From: Clostridium sp. 1001275B_160808_H3
Lineage (GTDB): Bacteria > Bacillota > Clostridia > Clostridiales > Clostridiaceae
Assembly: GCF_015550425.1 (NCBI RefSeq)
Contig: NZ_JADNAT010000006.1
Coordinates: 110,541 to 174,540 of the forward strand
Length of the DNA stretch: 64,000 nucleotides
Direction: 5' to 3'
Of the stretch, positions 18,876 to 28,928 are shown one piece after another. Position numbers and translations under genes: made by a program. How positions within the stretch are numbered: position 1 is the first letter of the stretch; every line of letters begins with the position of its first letter. The notes below the pieces were generated by a model, which was given only the letters and a program-made list of their open reading frames with translations, did no database searches and had not been told where the DNA came from.

Positions 18876-19010
18876 GGTGTAACCTCCTATTTATTTTTAA
18901 CACTATATATATATTCGAGAGTGGAAAAAAGTATACAACTTTTTTTAAATTTTAATTTTTTCTCAATTACATATATAATAATATATTGTCTCTAGTTATA
19001 ATTTATTACT

Positions 19011-19052
19011 AATGAAAAAGGAGAAGTAAACTTTACTTCTCCTTTCTCATTA
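19011..19052 (-). terminator. Terminator of gpsA
   Basis: A 20-bp inverted repeat (AATGAAAAAGGAG... / CTCCTTTCTCATT) with one mismatch. Its upstream arm contains the gpsA stop codon, so the hairpin begins within the gene. Confidence 0.75.
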
Positions 19053-20045
19053 GTATATTTCACTTTTTCTTTTTCTTTCCATCAAATCTATAACGGCTTC
19101 CTTAGGATTTTTATTTTCAAATAAAATCTTATATAAGATATCTGTTATAGGCATTTCTACATTTAAATTTTCTTTAACTTCATAAAAAGCCTTACATGCT
19201 TTAATACCTTCAACAACCATTCCGACTTCTTTAATAGCTTCCTCAGTTGTCTTTCCTTTACCTATTAAATATCCTGCCTTCCTATTTCTAGAATGAAGAC
19301 TGGTACAAGTTACTATAAGATCACCCATTCCTGTTAGCCCAAGGAAAGTCTCAGACTTTCCTCCAAGCTTCATTCCAACTCTAACTATTTCGGCCATTCC
19401 CCTCGTCATAAGAGCTGCCTTTGAGTTATCTCCATATCCAATACCATCACAAACTCCTGCTGCTAATGCAATAATATTCTTAACTGCACCACCTATTTCA
19501 ACACCTACTAAATCTTCATTAGTATATACTCTAAAGTTTTTATTAATAAATAAATCCTGAACTTTTTTAGCAGCCTCTATATTTTCAGAAGAAACAACTA
19601 CAGTTGTTGGAATATCGAAAGCAACTTCCTCAGCATGACTAGGTCCAGATAATATCACAACTTCATTATTTGGCAATTCATCTTTAATAACTTGCGATAA
19701 TCTTAAATTACTTCCTTCTTCAATTCCCTTTGCTATACTTACTATAATTACATCATCATTTATTTTACCTTTTAATGATCTTGCAATTGTTCTTATTACA
19801 TGAGATGGAACTGATAATACTATATAATTTGCTCCTTCTATAGCCTCATCTAGATTCGTATAAGCAGTGACATTTTCAGGTATATGTAGATCTTTAATAT
19901 ATCTATTATTTTTTCTATTTATATTTATATCGTCAACAACATTTTTATTTCTATCGTATATGCTAACATTATTTTCCTTTTTAGCTAACAATATTCCTAA
20001 AGCAGTACCAAAACTACCTCCGCCTAAAAAAGTCACCTTGCTCAT
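19050..20045 (-). CDS. gpsA: NAD(P)-dependent glycerol-3-phosphate dehydrogenase
   Basis: Reduces dihydroxyacetone phosphate to sn-glycerol-3-phosphate, the backbone for membrane lipids. The 331-aa protein has the N-terminal dinucleotide motif [13 protein letters not shown], the GPSHAEEV segment, the catalytic Lys in [12 protein letters not shown], and SRNRKAG. It follows der by 2 bases, and the pair der-gpsA upstream of spoIVA is the usual Firmicute order. Confidence 0.97.
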   Translation of the reverse strand: MSKVTFLGGGSFGTALGILLAKKENNVSIYDRNKNVVDDININRKNNRYIKDLHIPENVTAYTNLDEAIEGANYIVLSVPSHVIRTIARSLKGKINDDVIIVSIAKGIEEGSNLRLSQVIKDELPNNEVVILSGPSHAEEVAFDIPTTVVVSSENIEAAKKVQDLFINKNFRVYTNEDLVGVEIGGAVKNIIALAAGVCDGIGYGDNSKAALMTRGMAEIVRVGMKLGGKSETFLGLTGMGDLIVTCTSLHSRNRKAGYLIGKGKTTEEAIKEVGMVVEGIKACKAFYEVKENLNVEMPITDILYKILFENKNPKEAVIDLMERKRKSEIY

Positions 20046-20047
20046 GC

Positions 20048-21364
20048 TTATTCCTTCCTTTCTCTATATTCTATTTGAATACCTGTTCCACTAAAATCAA
20101 AGCTTTCTCTTAATTGATTTTCAAGATATCTTTCATATGAAAAATGAGATGCACTTGAATCATTAACAAAGAATATGAACTTTGGTGGTTTTGATGCTAC
20201 TTGAGTTGCATAATATATTTTCATTCTCTTAAGTCCTACTATCGGAGGTTCTTTCATAAGAACCGCTTTATTTATAACTTCATTTAATATTCCTGTAGGG
20301 ATTCTCTTTGAATAGTTATCATAACATTCCTTTGCAGTTTCTAAAACCTTATGTGTTCTTTGTCCTGTCTTAGCAGATATAAATAAGTACTTTGCATACT
20401 TTAGAAACTTAAGATTCATTTGTAGTTCTTCTTTATATCTTTGCATTGTTTTATCATCTTTTTCAATTAAATCCCACTTATTTACTATAACCATAATAGC
20501 TTTATTCATTTCATGAGCATAACCTATTATTTTTTCATCTTGTTCAGTAACACCTTCAGTAGCATCTATCATTAATATACATACATCAGCTCTTTCAATA
20601 GCTGTATATGTTCTAATCACTGAATATCTTTCTATTTCCTCTTTAACCTTACTTTTTCTTCTAAGACCAGCTGTATCAACTAAAACAAACTTCCCTTGCT
20701 CAGTTTCTAAAGCACTATCTATAGAATCTCTTGTTGTTCCTGGGATATCAGAAACTATCAATCTTTCTTCTCCTAATAATCTATTTATTAAAGATGATTT
20801 TCCTACATTAGGTTTTCCTATCATAGCTATTCTTATAAATTCATCTTCTTCATCTTCTTCGATAAATTTATCAAAGTTTTCTACAACTCTATCTAGCATA
20901 TCTCCAAGCCCTAATGCTTGAGAAGCTGAAATAGTTACTGGGTCTCCAATTCCCAAGTTATAGAATTCCCATGCGTTCTCTTCCTCTTTTAAAGAGTCTA
21001 CTTTATTAACTACTAAAACTACTTCTTTTTTACTTTTTCTAAGCATATTTGCTACTTCATGATCAGCAGGAGTTAACCCTTCCTTACCATCCACAACAAA
21101 TATTATGACATCAGCAGTTTCTATAGCTATATTTGCTTGCCTTCTCATTTGTTTTACTATTATATCTTCTCTTTCTGGTTCTATACCACCAGTATCTATC
21201 ATTGTAAAATTATAGTTAAGCCATTCTGCTTGAGCATATACTCTATCTCTAGTTACCCCCGGTGTATCTTGAACTATAGATATTCTTTGTCCAGCTAATT
21301 TATTAAATAGGGTAGATTTACCTACATTTGGTCTTCCAACTATTGCTACTATTGGTTTAGCCAT
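20048..21364 (-). CDS. der: Ribosome-associated double GTPase Der (EngA)
   Basis: An essential GTPase with two tandem G domains that helps assemble the 50S subunit. The first domain has GRPNVGKST and NKVD; the second (from about 177) has [19 protein letters not shown] and NKWD. A KH-like C-terminal domain follows. The length is 438 aa. The ATG overlaps the stop of the upstream radical SAM gene as TAATG. Confidence 0.97.
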   Translation of the reverse strand: MAKPIVAIVGRPNVGKSTLFNKLAGQRISIVQDTPGVTRDRVYAQAEWLNYNFTMIDTGGIEPEREDIIVKQMRRQANIAIETADVIIFVVDGKEGLTPADHEVANMLRKSKKEVVLVVNKVDSLKEEENAWEFYNLGIGDPVTISASQALGLGDMLDRVVENFDKFIEEDEEDEFIRIAMIGKPNVGKSSLINRLLGEERLIVSDIPGTTRDSIDSALETEQGKFVLVDTAGLRRKSKVKEEIERYSVIRTYTAIERADVCILMIDATEGVTEQDEKIIGYAHEMNKAIMVIVNKWDLIEKDDKTMQRYKEELQMNLKFLKYAKYLFISAKTGQRTHKVLETAKECYDNYSKRIPTGILNEVINKAVLMKEPPIVGLKRMKIYYATQVASKPPKFIFFVNDSSASHFSYERYLENQLRESFDFSGTGIQIEYRERKE

Positions 21365-22698
21365 TATTTTTCCTCCTTACAATTTGCATTTATTATATCA
21401 ATAAGGTCATCTCCTGTATAATCACAAACTATCACCTTAACGCCTAACGCTTTTTCTACATCATCAATTCTTAAATCATCTAACATAACCATATCTGCAG
21501 GTGCAAGTTCATATCCTTTTCTAAACATATTACTTGGCATAATTAAATAATCTGTTTTTATCTTTCCTTTTAATTGATCTATTATATCAGTTCCAGTTAA
21601 AAGTCCTGCTACAGTTATAGTATTTCCAAAGAAGTTATTAATAACCTTATATACATCTATTTCAATGTTTGAATTATGCTTCATAATAAGATCTGCAGAC
21701 CTTTTTATTTCATCATAAGCTAATTCTCCAGTTACCATTGAAAAACTTCCTTTTGACTTTTTATCTAGAAATTCTATTGATCTTTGCACTACTTCCCTAT
21801 AATATCTAATCATTCCAACCCCATCTTCTAGTTGGTCATATTCTGAATAAAATTCTTCGTTTGGAACATCTAATCCAGATACTATATAAAATTCATCTGA
21901 TAATCTAACAAATGGTGCTCCTGTTTCTTCAATAAACCTCTTTTGTAGATCTTGTATCATCATTATTTCTTTTTTTGATGTTTCTTTTGTAAATGTATCA
22001 ACATAAGGTAGGTTTTCTCTAAACTTAGTAATTCCTATTGGTACAACAGCTACATTTTTCACATATGGATGTAATTCATATAAATCAAGAACAGTTTTTC
22101 TTAATTCTTCTCCATTATTTACATTAGGAATACAAACTATTTGTGCATGCATTTCAATTTCTGCATCTCTAAGCTTTTTAAGTCTATCCATTATAGCTCC
22201 TGCAAATCTATTTTTCAACATCTTTACTCTAAGCTCTGGATTTGTTGTATGTACTGAAATATTTATAGGACTTATTTTATATCTTATTATCCTATCTATG
22301 TCTTCATCTTTCATATTTGTTAAAGTTACAAAATTACCTTGTAAAAATGATAATCTTGAATCGTCATCTTTAAAATATAAAGAATTTCTCATTCCTTTAG
22401 GAAGTTGATCTATAAAACAAAACATACACTTATTAGAACAGCTCTTTGCCTTATCCATTATTCCGCCTTCAAATTCAAGACCTAAATTTTCTCCATATTC
22501 CTTTTCAATTTCATATTCCCAAACTTCACCATTAGGTTTTTCAATTTCTAGTAGTACTTCTTCATCTACAGCTAAAAATTTATAATCTATAATATCATCT
22601 ATAGGTGTGCCATTAATTGATAGTAATACGTCATTAACTTCTATTCCAACCTCTTCCGCGATACTTCCAAGGTCTACTTTTTTTATTAGATTTTTCAT
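21364..22698 (-). CDS. PDZ-DUF512 radical SAM family protein
   Basis: A 444-aa protein with a short N-terminal PDZ-like region (about 5-60), a cluster motif CSNKCMFC near 90 that fits Fe-S binding, a TIM-barrel-like core and a C-terminal DUF512 domain. The family is conserved in Firmicutes and cyanobacteria, and its reaction is unknown. I start it at the ATG at 22698; the in-frame GTG at 22707 belongs to the Shine-Dalgarno GAGGTG. Fixed linkage and translational overlap with der suggest a ribosome- or translation-related job, which is inference. Confidence 0.88.
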   Translation of the reverse strand: MKNLIKKVDLGSIAEEVGIEVNDVLLSINGTPIDDIIDYKFLAVDEEVLLEIEKPNGEVWEYEIEKEYGENLGLEFEGGIMDKAKSCSNKCMFCFIDQLPKGMRNSLYFKDDDSRLSFLQGNFVTLTNMKDEDIDRIIRYKISPINISVHTTNPELRVKMLKNRFAGAIMDRLKKLRDAEIEMHAQIVCIPNVNNGEELRKTVLDLYELHPYVKNVAVVPIGITKFRENLPYVDTFTKETSKKEIMMIQDLQKRFIEETGAPFVRLSDEFYIVSGLDVPNEEFYSEYDQLEDGVGMIRYYREVVQRSIEFLDKKSKGSFSMVTGELAYDEIKRSADLIMKHNSNIEIDVYKVINNFFGNTITVAGLLTGTDIIDQLKGKIKTDYLIMPSNMFRKGYELAPADMVMLDDLRIDDVEKALGVKVIVCDYTGDDLIDIINANCKEEK

Positions 22699-22897
22699 TT
22701 TTTTCACCTCAATATCTTAAACATATTGTCTTATAGTTTATCTAAATTAACATTATCTTTTTTTAATCAACTTAAATATCCATAAATACTTAGTTTATTT
22801 TTTGTGATAGAGAGCTTATTTAATTATAAGCATACCCCACCTAAGTATAATAATCACTTGATGTTATATTACATTAATAATAAATTCTAGTCAACAG

Positions 22898-22926
22898 AAA
22901 ACATCCCCATTATAGGGGATGTTTTT
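22898..22926 (-). terminator. Terminator of the pst-phoU operon
   Basis: ACATCCCC / GGGGATGT stem with an ATTATA-like loop, 7 bases past the phoU stop. Confidence 0.88.
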
Positions 22927-22932
22927 CTTTAT

Positions 22933-23589
22933 CTATTCATTTAAATCAACATAATTACCATTCTTAGAGAATATTATCCACTCACATATATTAGTGACAT
23001 GGTCACCAACTCTCTCTAAATACTTAGATGCAAATAATATTTGTGTTCCTTGATTTATCATGGATTCATCTTTCCCCATTTTCTTTAATACAATCTCAAA
23101 CATGCCTTGATAAATTTCATCTACTCTATCATCCATATCGCAAATTTCATATGCAGCTTTTTCATCTCCATTTACATAGGCTTCAATTGCAAGTTTTATC
23201 ATGCTTATAATTATATCTACTATTTGCCAAATTGGTGCTATTTCATTCGAAAAATTTACCCCTTTAACTCTTGGAACTATCTTGCAAATATCTACTGCAT
23301 AATCAGCCATTCGCTCAAGGTCAGTTACAATTTTAGATGTAGTATATATACTTCTTAAATCTCTTGCAACTGGTGATTCAGTAGCCATAAACTTTACACA
23401 CTTTTCTTCTATCTCTCTTTGAAGATTATCCACCTTATCATCATTTTTCATAACTTTCTTTGCTAAATCTAAATCTTGATTTTTAAGCGCAGTCATACCG
23501 TCATATATTTGTTTTTCTACCAAGCTAGCCATTTCTATAAGTTCTGAGTTTAACAATTTTATCTTGTTGCTCATTACTTCTCTCATCAT
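22933..23589 (-). CDS. phoU: Phosphate transport regulator PhoU
   Basis: PhoU links the Pst transporter to the PhoR kinase and dampens phosphate uptake when phosphate is plentiful. The 218-aa, all-helical protein contains the two PhoU repeats with metal-binding EKxxxD-like motifs (DLERMADYAVDI and KYLERVGDHVTNI). It is the last gene of pstSCAB-phoU and lies 23 bases after pstB. AGAGGTGA precedes the first ATG. Confidence 0.96.
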   Translation of the reverse strand: MMREVMSNKIKLLNSELIEMASLVEKQIYDGMTALKNQDLDLAKKVMKNDDKVDNLQREIEEKCVKFMATESPVARDLRSIYTTSKIVTDLERMADYAVDICKIVPRVKGVNFSNEIAPIWQIVDIIISMIKLAIEAYVNGDEKAAYEICDMDDRVDEIYQGMFEIVLKKMGKDESMINQGTQILFASKYLERVGDHVTNICEWIIFSKNGNYVDLNE

Positions 23590-23612
23590 TTCAAATCACC
23601 TCTTATATATTT

Positions 23613-24377
23613 TTAGCCGAATCTTCCTGTAATATAATCCTCTGTCCTTTTATCCTTAGGCTTATAGAATATATCTTCCGTATCAGCATATTCTATTACC
23701 TCACCATTTAAGAAAAATGCAGTTTTATCAGCAATTCTTCCTGCTTGTTGCATGTTATGAGTTACTATTATAACTGTGTATTTCTTTTTTAACTCTTCCA
23801 TCAATTCTTCCATTTTATTAGTTGAAATAGGATCAAGTGCAGAAGTTGGCTCATCCATTAATATAACTTCTGGTGAAACTGCTATAGTTCTAGCTATACA
23901 AAGCCTTTGTTGCTGTCCTCCTGATAAACCTAAAGCACTTTTTTTGAGTCTATCCTTTACTTCATCCCAAAGTGCTGCACCTTTTAAACTTTTCTCAACT
24001 ATTTCATCTAAAGCTTTTTTATCGCTTATCCCATGTAATCTAGGCCCATATGCTATATTATCATAAATTGACATTGGAAAAGGATTTGGCTTTTGAAAAA
24101 CCATTCCTACCTTTGTTCTTAATGCTATAACATCTTTACTTTTATAAATATTTTCTCCATCAACTAGTATTTCACCATCAATTTTAACATTATCTATTAA
24201 ATCATTCATTCTATTTAAGGTTCTTAAAAATGTTGATTTACCACATCCTGAAGGTCCTATAAATGCTGTTACTTTATTTTCTTCCAAATCTATGTTTATG
24301 TTTTTTAATGCTTGATTATCCCCATAATATAAATTCAAATTTCTTACTCTAATTTTAGGCATTAATTCCTTTGACAT
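23613..24377 (-). CDS. pstB: Phosphate ABC transporter ATPase PstB
   Basis: The ATP-binding subunit of the high-affinity phosphate importer. The 254-aa protein has Walker [10 protein letters not shown], the signature LSGGQQQR, Walker [14 protein letters not shown] and the switch His in VTHNMQQ. It lies on the membrane's cytoplasmic face with PstA and PstC, encoded just upstream. Confidence 0.98.
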   Translation of the reverse strand: MSKELMPKIRVRNLNLYYGDNQALKNINIDLEENKVTAFIGPSGCGKSTFLRTLNRMNDLIDNVKIDGEILVDGENIYKSKDVIALRTKVGMVFQKPNPFPMSIYDNIAYGPRLHGISDKKALDEIVEKSLKGAALWDEVKDRLKKSALGLSGGQQQRLCIARTIAVSPEVILMDEPTSALDPISTNKMEELMEELKKKYTVIIVTHNMQQAGRIADKTAFFLNGEVIEYADTEDIFYKPKDKRTEDYITGRFG

Positions 24378-24405
24378 ACTTACACCTCTTAGCTTTTATT
24401 CTTAA

Positions 24406-25230
24406 TTAGTAATTTGCTTTACTAAATTTCTTCGTTATTAACTTTGCTAAAATATTTAAAATCAATATTATTGCTATTAATACTATACCAACAGCTGCTG
24501 CTTGTTCTATATCTCCAGATTCCTGGGTCACTAAATAGGATTGAACTGTTAGTGTTCTTGCACTAGACATTATCCCTTTAGGCATTTTAGCAACAGTACC
24601 TGCAGTTAGAAGTATTGCTGCCGATTCTCCGACTACACGCCCTACTGATAGTATTACCCCAACCAAAATACCTGGAATAGCACTAGGCACTATAACCTTA
24701 TAAAGAGTTTGGAATCTTGTTGCTCCTAGTCCCAATGATGCTTCCTTATATGATGCTGGAACTGATTTTAAAGCTTCTTCTGTGGTTCTCATTATTACTG
24801 GCAATATAATTATTGCCACTGTTAGTGATCCTGCCAATAATGAATATCCAAGTTTTAATGTTACAACAAAAAATATTGACCCAAATAATCCATATACTAT
24901 TGATGGTATTCCAGATAAACTTTCTGTTGCAAATCTTATAATTTTCACTAATTTACCTTGCTTTGCATATTCTGTTAAATAAATAGCAGCTAATATTCCT
25001 ATTGGCGTTGCTACTATTATTGATATAAAAACCGTATATAAGGTAGCCACTATCATAGGTAAAATCCCACCATTACCTGATGCGGAATAATTTTTAGTTA
25101 AAAAACTTATATTTATATCTTTATAACCTTTTAAAAATATAAATCCTAATATAAATATTAATACTCCAACTGTGAGTCCGGCAGAAATCCATACTAATGC
25201 TTTTAGTAAATTTTCTTTAAATTTTCTCAT
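24406..25230 (-). CDS. pstA: Phosphate ABC transporter permease PstA
   Basis: One of two membrane subunits of the phosphate importer. The 274-aa protein has about six TM helices and the EAA loop EEALKSVPASYKEASLGLGATRFQTLYKV that docks with PstB. It begins 2 bases after the pstC stop. Confidence 0.97.
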   Translation of the reverse strand: MRKFKENLLKALVWISAGLTVGVLIFILGFIFLKGYKDINISFLTKNYSASGNGGILPMIVATLYTVFISIIVATPIGILAAIYLTEYAKQGKLVKIIRFATESLSGIPSIVYGLFGSIFFVVTLKLGYSLLAGSLTVAIIILPVIMRTTEEALKSVPASYKEASLGLGATRFQTLYKVIVPSAIPGILVGVILSVGRVVGESAAILLTAGTVAKMPKGIMSSARTLTVQSYLVTQESGDIEQAAAVGIVLIAIILILNILAKLITKKFSKANY

Positions 25231-25232
25231 AT

Positions 25233-26120
25233 CTAATTACCTTCCTTATTAGAAAGTTTACTTAATACTAAGTTTAACAATAATATAAATAAGAACAATA
25301 TTACTCCTGTTGCAAACAACATTTCTTGATGTGTTCCGAATGCATAACCCATTTCTAATGCAATATTCGTAGTTAAAGGTCTTACAGAATCCATTAATGA
25401 ACTTGGAATTATAGCTGAGTTCCCTGCTACTAATATTATTGCCATAGTTTCTCCAATGGCCCTACCTATACCAAGAACAACAGCGGCTAAAATACCTGAT
25501 TTTGCAGCTGGTACAACAACCTTAAAAGTTGTTTCTATATGTGAAGCTCCAAGAGCTAAAGATCCTTCTTTATATGATTTAGGAACTGCTCTAATTGCAG
25601 TTTCTGAAACTGTTACTATTGTTGGCAGCATCATAATTGCTAAAACTATTATAATCGCTAAAAGACTTTGCCCTTTTGGTAAACTGAATGTGTCCATAAT
25701 CCATGGTACTATTACCGCTAAGCCAAATACCCCATATAAAACTGATGGAATTCCTGCTAAAAGTTCAACGGCTCCAGATATTATTTTACCAACTTTTTTA
25801 GGCGCAATTTCTGCTATAAAAATAGCTGTCAGTATTCCAATTGGTACTCCTATTATTAAAGATCCTAAAGTTCCAAAAATAGATGCTAGTACCATTGGTA
25901 AAATTCCAAATTGGTCAGAACTAGGAATCCACCTTGTTCCAAATAAAAAATCTTTAAAAGAATATCCTTTACTTACAAAAGGCGTTAATCCCTTATAAAA
26001 TACAAAACATATAATTAACAATAAACTTATTACTGCAATTAGAGCACTTGCTAAAAATACTCCTTTTGATATATTTTCTATTAAGTATTTACTATTGTTG
26101 TTTTTTTTTACATTTAACAT
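25233..26120 (-). CDS. pstC: Phosphate ABC transporter permease PstC
   Basis: The second membrane subunit of the phosphate importer. It has 295 aa, six predicted TM helices (first at about 20-42) and an EAA loop AIRAVPKSYKEGSLALGAS. ATAGGAGAGGA precedes the ATG. A hairpin in the pstS-pstC gap probably lowers its expression relative to PstS. Confidence 0.97.
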   Translation of the reverse strand: MLNVKKNNNSKYLIENISKGVFLASALIAVISLLLIICFVFYKGLTPFVSKGYSFKDFLFGTRWIPSSDQFGILPMVLASIFGTLGSLIIGVPIGILTAIFIAEIAPKKVGKIISGAVELLAGIPSVLYGVFGLAVIVPWIMDTFSLPKGQSLLAIIIVLAIMMLPTIVTVSETAIRAVPKSYKEGSLALGASHIETTFKVVVPAAKSGILAAVVLGIGRAIGETMAIILVAGNSAIIPSSLMDSVRPLTTNIALEMGYAFGTHQEMLFATGVILFLFILLLNLVLSKLSNKEGN

Positions 26121-26142
26121 GCTTATCCTCTCCTATGAAAGT

Positions 26143-26168
26143 AAGAATGCTCGATAATGAGCATTCTT
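26143..26168 (-). terminator. Intercistronic hairpin between pstS and pstC
   Basis: AAGAATGCTC / GAGCATTCTT, 10 bp with a 6-base loop and a weak T-tract, between the pstS stop and the pstC Shine-Dalgarno. Such hairpins usually stabilise the upstream mRNA or cause partial termination, giving excess binding protein. Confidence 0.65.
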
Positions 26169-26180
26169 AATAACTCAAAG

Positions 26181-27026
26181 TTATTTAACTGGAATTAATT
26201 TATTTTCTTTAACTATTATTTGACCTTCATCACTTAAAATAAAATCAATTAGTTTTTGACCATTTTCACTTAAGTTTCCTTCCTTAGTTGCTAATAAGAA
26301 TGGTCTTGAAATCTTATATTCTCCTGATTTTACTAAGTCAGCTTTTGGCTCAACATTTTCAACATTTACAATATTTACTTTGTCATCTAAGTATTCAAAA
26401 GATACAAATCCAATTGCATTTTCATTTCCTACAACTATTTCTTTTAATCCCCCATTTCCATTAGAAATCATTGCATCAGCTTTTAATTCTTCTGATTTAT
26501 ATCCAACTATTTCTTGGAATGCGTCTCTTGTTCCTGACCCCTCTTCTCTTGAAGATACAACTATAGGTGCATTTTTTCCACCTTCAATTTCACTCCAGTT
26601 AGTTATTTTTCCTGTGAATATTTCTTTTATTTGATCTAATGTAATATTTTTAATTGGATTATTTTTATTAGTTATTATTGCTATACCATCATAAGCTATA
26701 ACCGTTGACTTAACTTCTTTTTCTTCTTCACTCTTTAGTTCTCTTGAAGACATACCTATTTCAGATATTCCATTTATAGTATCTTTTATTCCTGCTGAAG
26801 ATCCTACTTGATTTATTTCAATTGATACATTACCATTGTCACCCTCATACTTTTCTGCAATTTTTTCCATTAACGGTCCAACTGATGTCGACCCTGAAAT
26901 TGATATTGTTACTGACTTTCCAGCACCTTCACCATTTTCTTCGCCATTACCGCAACCTACAAAAGCTCCTCCTATTATTGTAACTAATAAAACTGTACAT
27001 ATAAGTTTTAAGCTCTTTCTTTTCAT
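26181..27026 (-). CDS. pstS: Phosphate-binding lipoprotein PstS
   Basis: The surface binding protein that captures phosphate for PstCAB. The 281-aa precursor has a signal peptide (MKRKSLKLICTVLLVTIIGGAFVG) ending in the lipobox FVGC, so the mature protein is a lipoprotein. Ligand-site segments ISGSTSVGPL and SREEGSGTRDAF are typical. The ATG at 27026 follows TTGGAGGAGAAATTT; an upstream in-frame TTG at 27041 is the ribosome binding site itself. Expression is probably PhoP-controlled through the direct repeats upstream. Confidence 0.96.
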   Translation of the reverse strand: MKRKSLKLICTVLLVTIIGGAFVGCGNGEENGEGAGKSVTISISGSTSVGPLMEKIAEKYEGDNGNVSIEINQVGSSAGIKDTINGISEIGMSSRELKSEEEKEVKSTVIAYDGIAIITNKNNPIKNITLDQIKEIFTGKITNWSEIEGGKNAPIVVSSREEGSGTRDAFQEIVGYKSEELKADAMISNGNGGLKEIVVGNENAIGFVSFEYLDDKVNIVNVENVEPKADLVKSGEYKISRPFLLATKEGNLSENGQKLIDFILSDEGQIIVKENKLIPVK

Positions 27027-27106
27027 AAATTTCTCCTCCAATTAATAATTTAATTTAATCTTTTATATTTATTAATTTTCTCTACATACTTATATTAATC
27101 CCTAAA

Positions 27107-27166
27107 AGTTAAGTAAATATTAGTTCAAAGTTAAGAAAAGTTATGATCTTGTTAAGAAAAATTAAC
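27107..27166 (-). promoter_or_regulatory. PHO-box array upstream of pstS
   Basis: On the minus strand six TTAAC-like units (TTAAT, TTAAC, ATAAC, TTAAC, CTAAT, TTAAC) begin at intervals of 10, 11, 10, 11 and 11 bases. Gram-positive PhoP binds direct repeats of TT(A/C/T)ACA spaced about 11 bp, so this is a strong PhoP operator candidate. It lies 80 to 140 bases before pstS. Confidence 0.8.
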
Positions 27167-27188
27167 ACTACTTCAGATTTAAATACAA

Positions 27189-27220
27189 AAAAAGAAAAGG
27201 CAATACAGCCTTTTCTTTTT
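27189..27220 (-). terminator. Terminator of phoR
   Basis: AAAAGAAAAGGC / GCCTTTTCTTTT stem with a short loop and a T-tract; the upstream arm includes the phoR stop codon. Confidence 0.85.
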
Positions 27221-28925
27221 AATATGTAAAATCATTTATATTTATATTTTTTCTTAATTTTATTGTAAATTTAGTTCCTTTATTTAAAGTTGATTTAACA
27301 AAAATTTCTCCATTAAACATTTTAGCTATATGCTTTACTATGGCTAATCCTAAACCAGTTCCACCCTTAGCTCTTGATTTATCAACCCTATAAAATCTTT
27401 CAAATATTCTTGGTAAATCCTCTTTAGGGATGCCAATTCCATTATCTTCTACTTCTATATAGGTGTAATCATTAACCTCATAAGTCTTAATACTTATTAA
27501 AGTTTTATCATTTGAGTATTTTATAGCATTTTCTACTAAATTCAATATCATTTGAAAGAATTTATCTCTATCTCCAATCAATTCATTTGTACAATTATTC
27601 GAAAAATCTATTTCAATTTGTTTACTATTCATCTGAGGAGTAACCATATTTATAACATCTTCTATTACCTTTGATGGATTAAACTTTTCATCTTTCATTT
27701 TATGATTATTTTCAATATTAGAAAGAATTAATATATCATTTATTAAATTGGTTAATCTTTCTGCTTCTTTATCAATTATATCCAAAAATTTATTTCTAGT
27801 AGGTGAATCCTCCACAAATTTAAGTGTTTCAGCAAAACCTTTTATGGATGTTAACGGCGTTTTTAATTCATGAGATACATTTGCAACAAACTGACTTCTT
27901 ATATTTTCAAGCCTTTTTATATCTGTTATATCTAAAACAGTTATTACTACACCTATTGGAATTTTCTTATCATTTATTATAGGAGCTTTCTTAATTCTAA
28001 GTTCTCTTAATATTGGATGAATAATTTTTATTTCTTTTGTTCCTATTGCTGGAATATTCTTCATAAAGCTTAATATATCATAATCAATTATATACTCTGA
28101 AATATTTTCTCCTATAATATCCTTTTGTATGCCAAACAAATTTTTAGCATATGGATTAATAAGCATTACCTTTTGCTTATTATCTACTGCAATTACTCCA
28201 CTCTCCATACTTTCCAATATAGCTTCCAACTTATTTTGTTTATCTAGTGAATCACTAATTCTAGATTGCAACTGATCTGCCATATTATTAAAAGTGCTTG
28301 CTAATGATCCAATTTCATCATTTGTATATATACTAACTCTTCTACTATAATCACCATTTGCAATTTTATTAGTAGCAATTTCTAATTCCTTAACAGGATA
28401 AATTATAGCTCTAATCAGTTTTAAAGAAAGCCCTAATGATAATAAAATTACAAATACTATAACTATAAAATAATATATAATATAACTTTCAGAAAATACT
28501 TTTATTGTATATAAAGGTACAGATGATCTTACTAATATATTTTCATCTATTTTAGTTGCATAGTAAATAACATTTGTAGCTTCAGTATTACTATATCTAG
28601 TAGATGAAGCTTCTCCTCCTTCTAAAGCTTCAACTATTTCATCTCTATTTAAATGATTTTCAAGATTTTCCCCATCAGTATCTTTCAATACATTTCCATA
28701 CTTATCCACAAAAGTAAATCTTACCTTTGTATTATTTATTTTAAACTCATCTAAATTGCCATCTTTAAAGCTATTTGATTTTATTACTAAATTATTATAA
28801 ACAGATAAAATTTCTTTAGTTTTATCTATTTCTTTAATATTTACTAATGCTATAAAAGAACATGTTACAATTAGTAATGCAAAAATTACAGTTATTAATG
28901 ATGATGCTAATATTCTCTTCTTCAT
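27219..28925 (-). CDS. phoR: Phosphate-sensing histidine kinase PhoR
   Basis: The sensor kinase of the phosphate response. The 568-aa protein has TM helices at about 7-28 and 150-172 flanking an extracellular region, then HAMP (about 172-225) and PAS (about 235-330). HisKA follows with the phospho-accepting His in FVANVSHELKTPLTSIKGF, and then the HATPase with LVENAIKYS, DNGIGIP and GTGLGLAIVKH. It follows phoP by 3 bases. The neighbouring pst genes support PhoR over WalK or another kinase. Confidence 0.93.
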   Translation of the reverse strand: MKKRILASSLITVIFALLIVTCSFIALVNIKEIDKTKEILSVYNNLVIKSNSFKDGNLDEFKINNTKVRFTFVDKYGNVLKDTDGENLENHLNRDEIVEALEGGEASSTRYSNTEATNVIYYATKIDENILVRSSVPLYTIKVFSESYIIYYFIVIVFVILLSLGLSLKLIRAIIYPVKELEIATNKIANGDYSRRVSIYTNDEIGSLASTFNNMADQLQSRISDSLDKQNKLEAILESMESGVIAVDNKQKVMLINPYAKNLFGIQKDIIGENISEYIIDYDILSFMKNIPAIGTKEIKIIHPILRELRIKKAPIINDKKIPIGVVITVLDITDIKRLENIRSQFVANVSHELKTPLTSIKGFAETLKFVEDSPTRNKFLDIIDKEAERLTNLINDILILSNIENNHKMKDEKFNPSKVIEDVINMVTPQMNSKQIEIDFSNNCTNELIGDRDKFFQMILNLVENAIKYSNDKTLISIKTYEVNDYTYIEVEDNGIGIPKEDLPRIFERFYRVDKSRAKGGTGLGLAIVKHIAKMFNGEIFVKSTLNKGTKFTIKLRKNININDFTY

Positions 28926-28928
28926 AAT

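Noticed and set aside
18876..19010. Sigma-E promoter before spoIVA
   Set aside because: Only partial -10-like sequences; no pair with proper spacing to a -35. Likely present but not readable by eye.
25456..25998. Plus-strand open frame opposite pstC
   Set aside because: Mirror of a permease gene, no Shine-Dalgarno-backed start, no recognisable domain.
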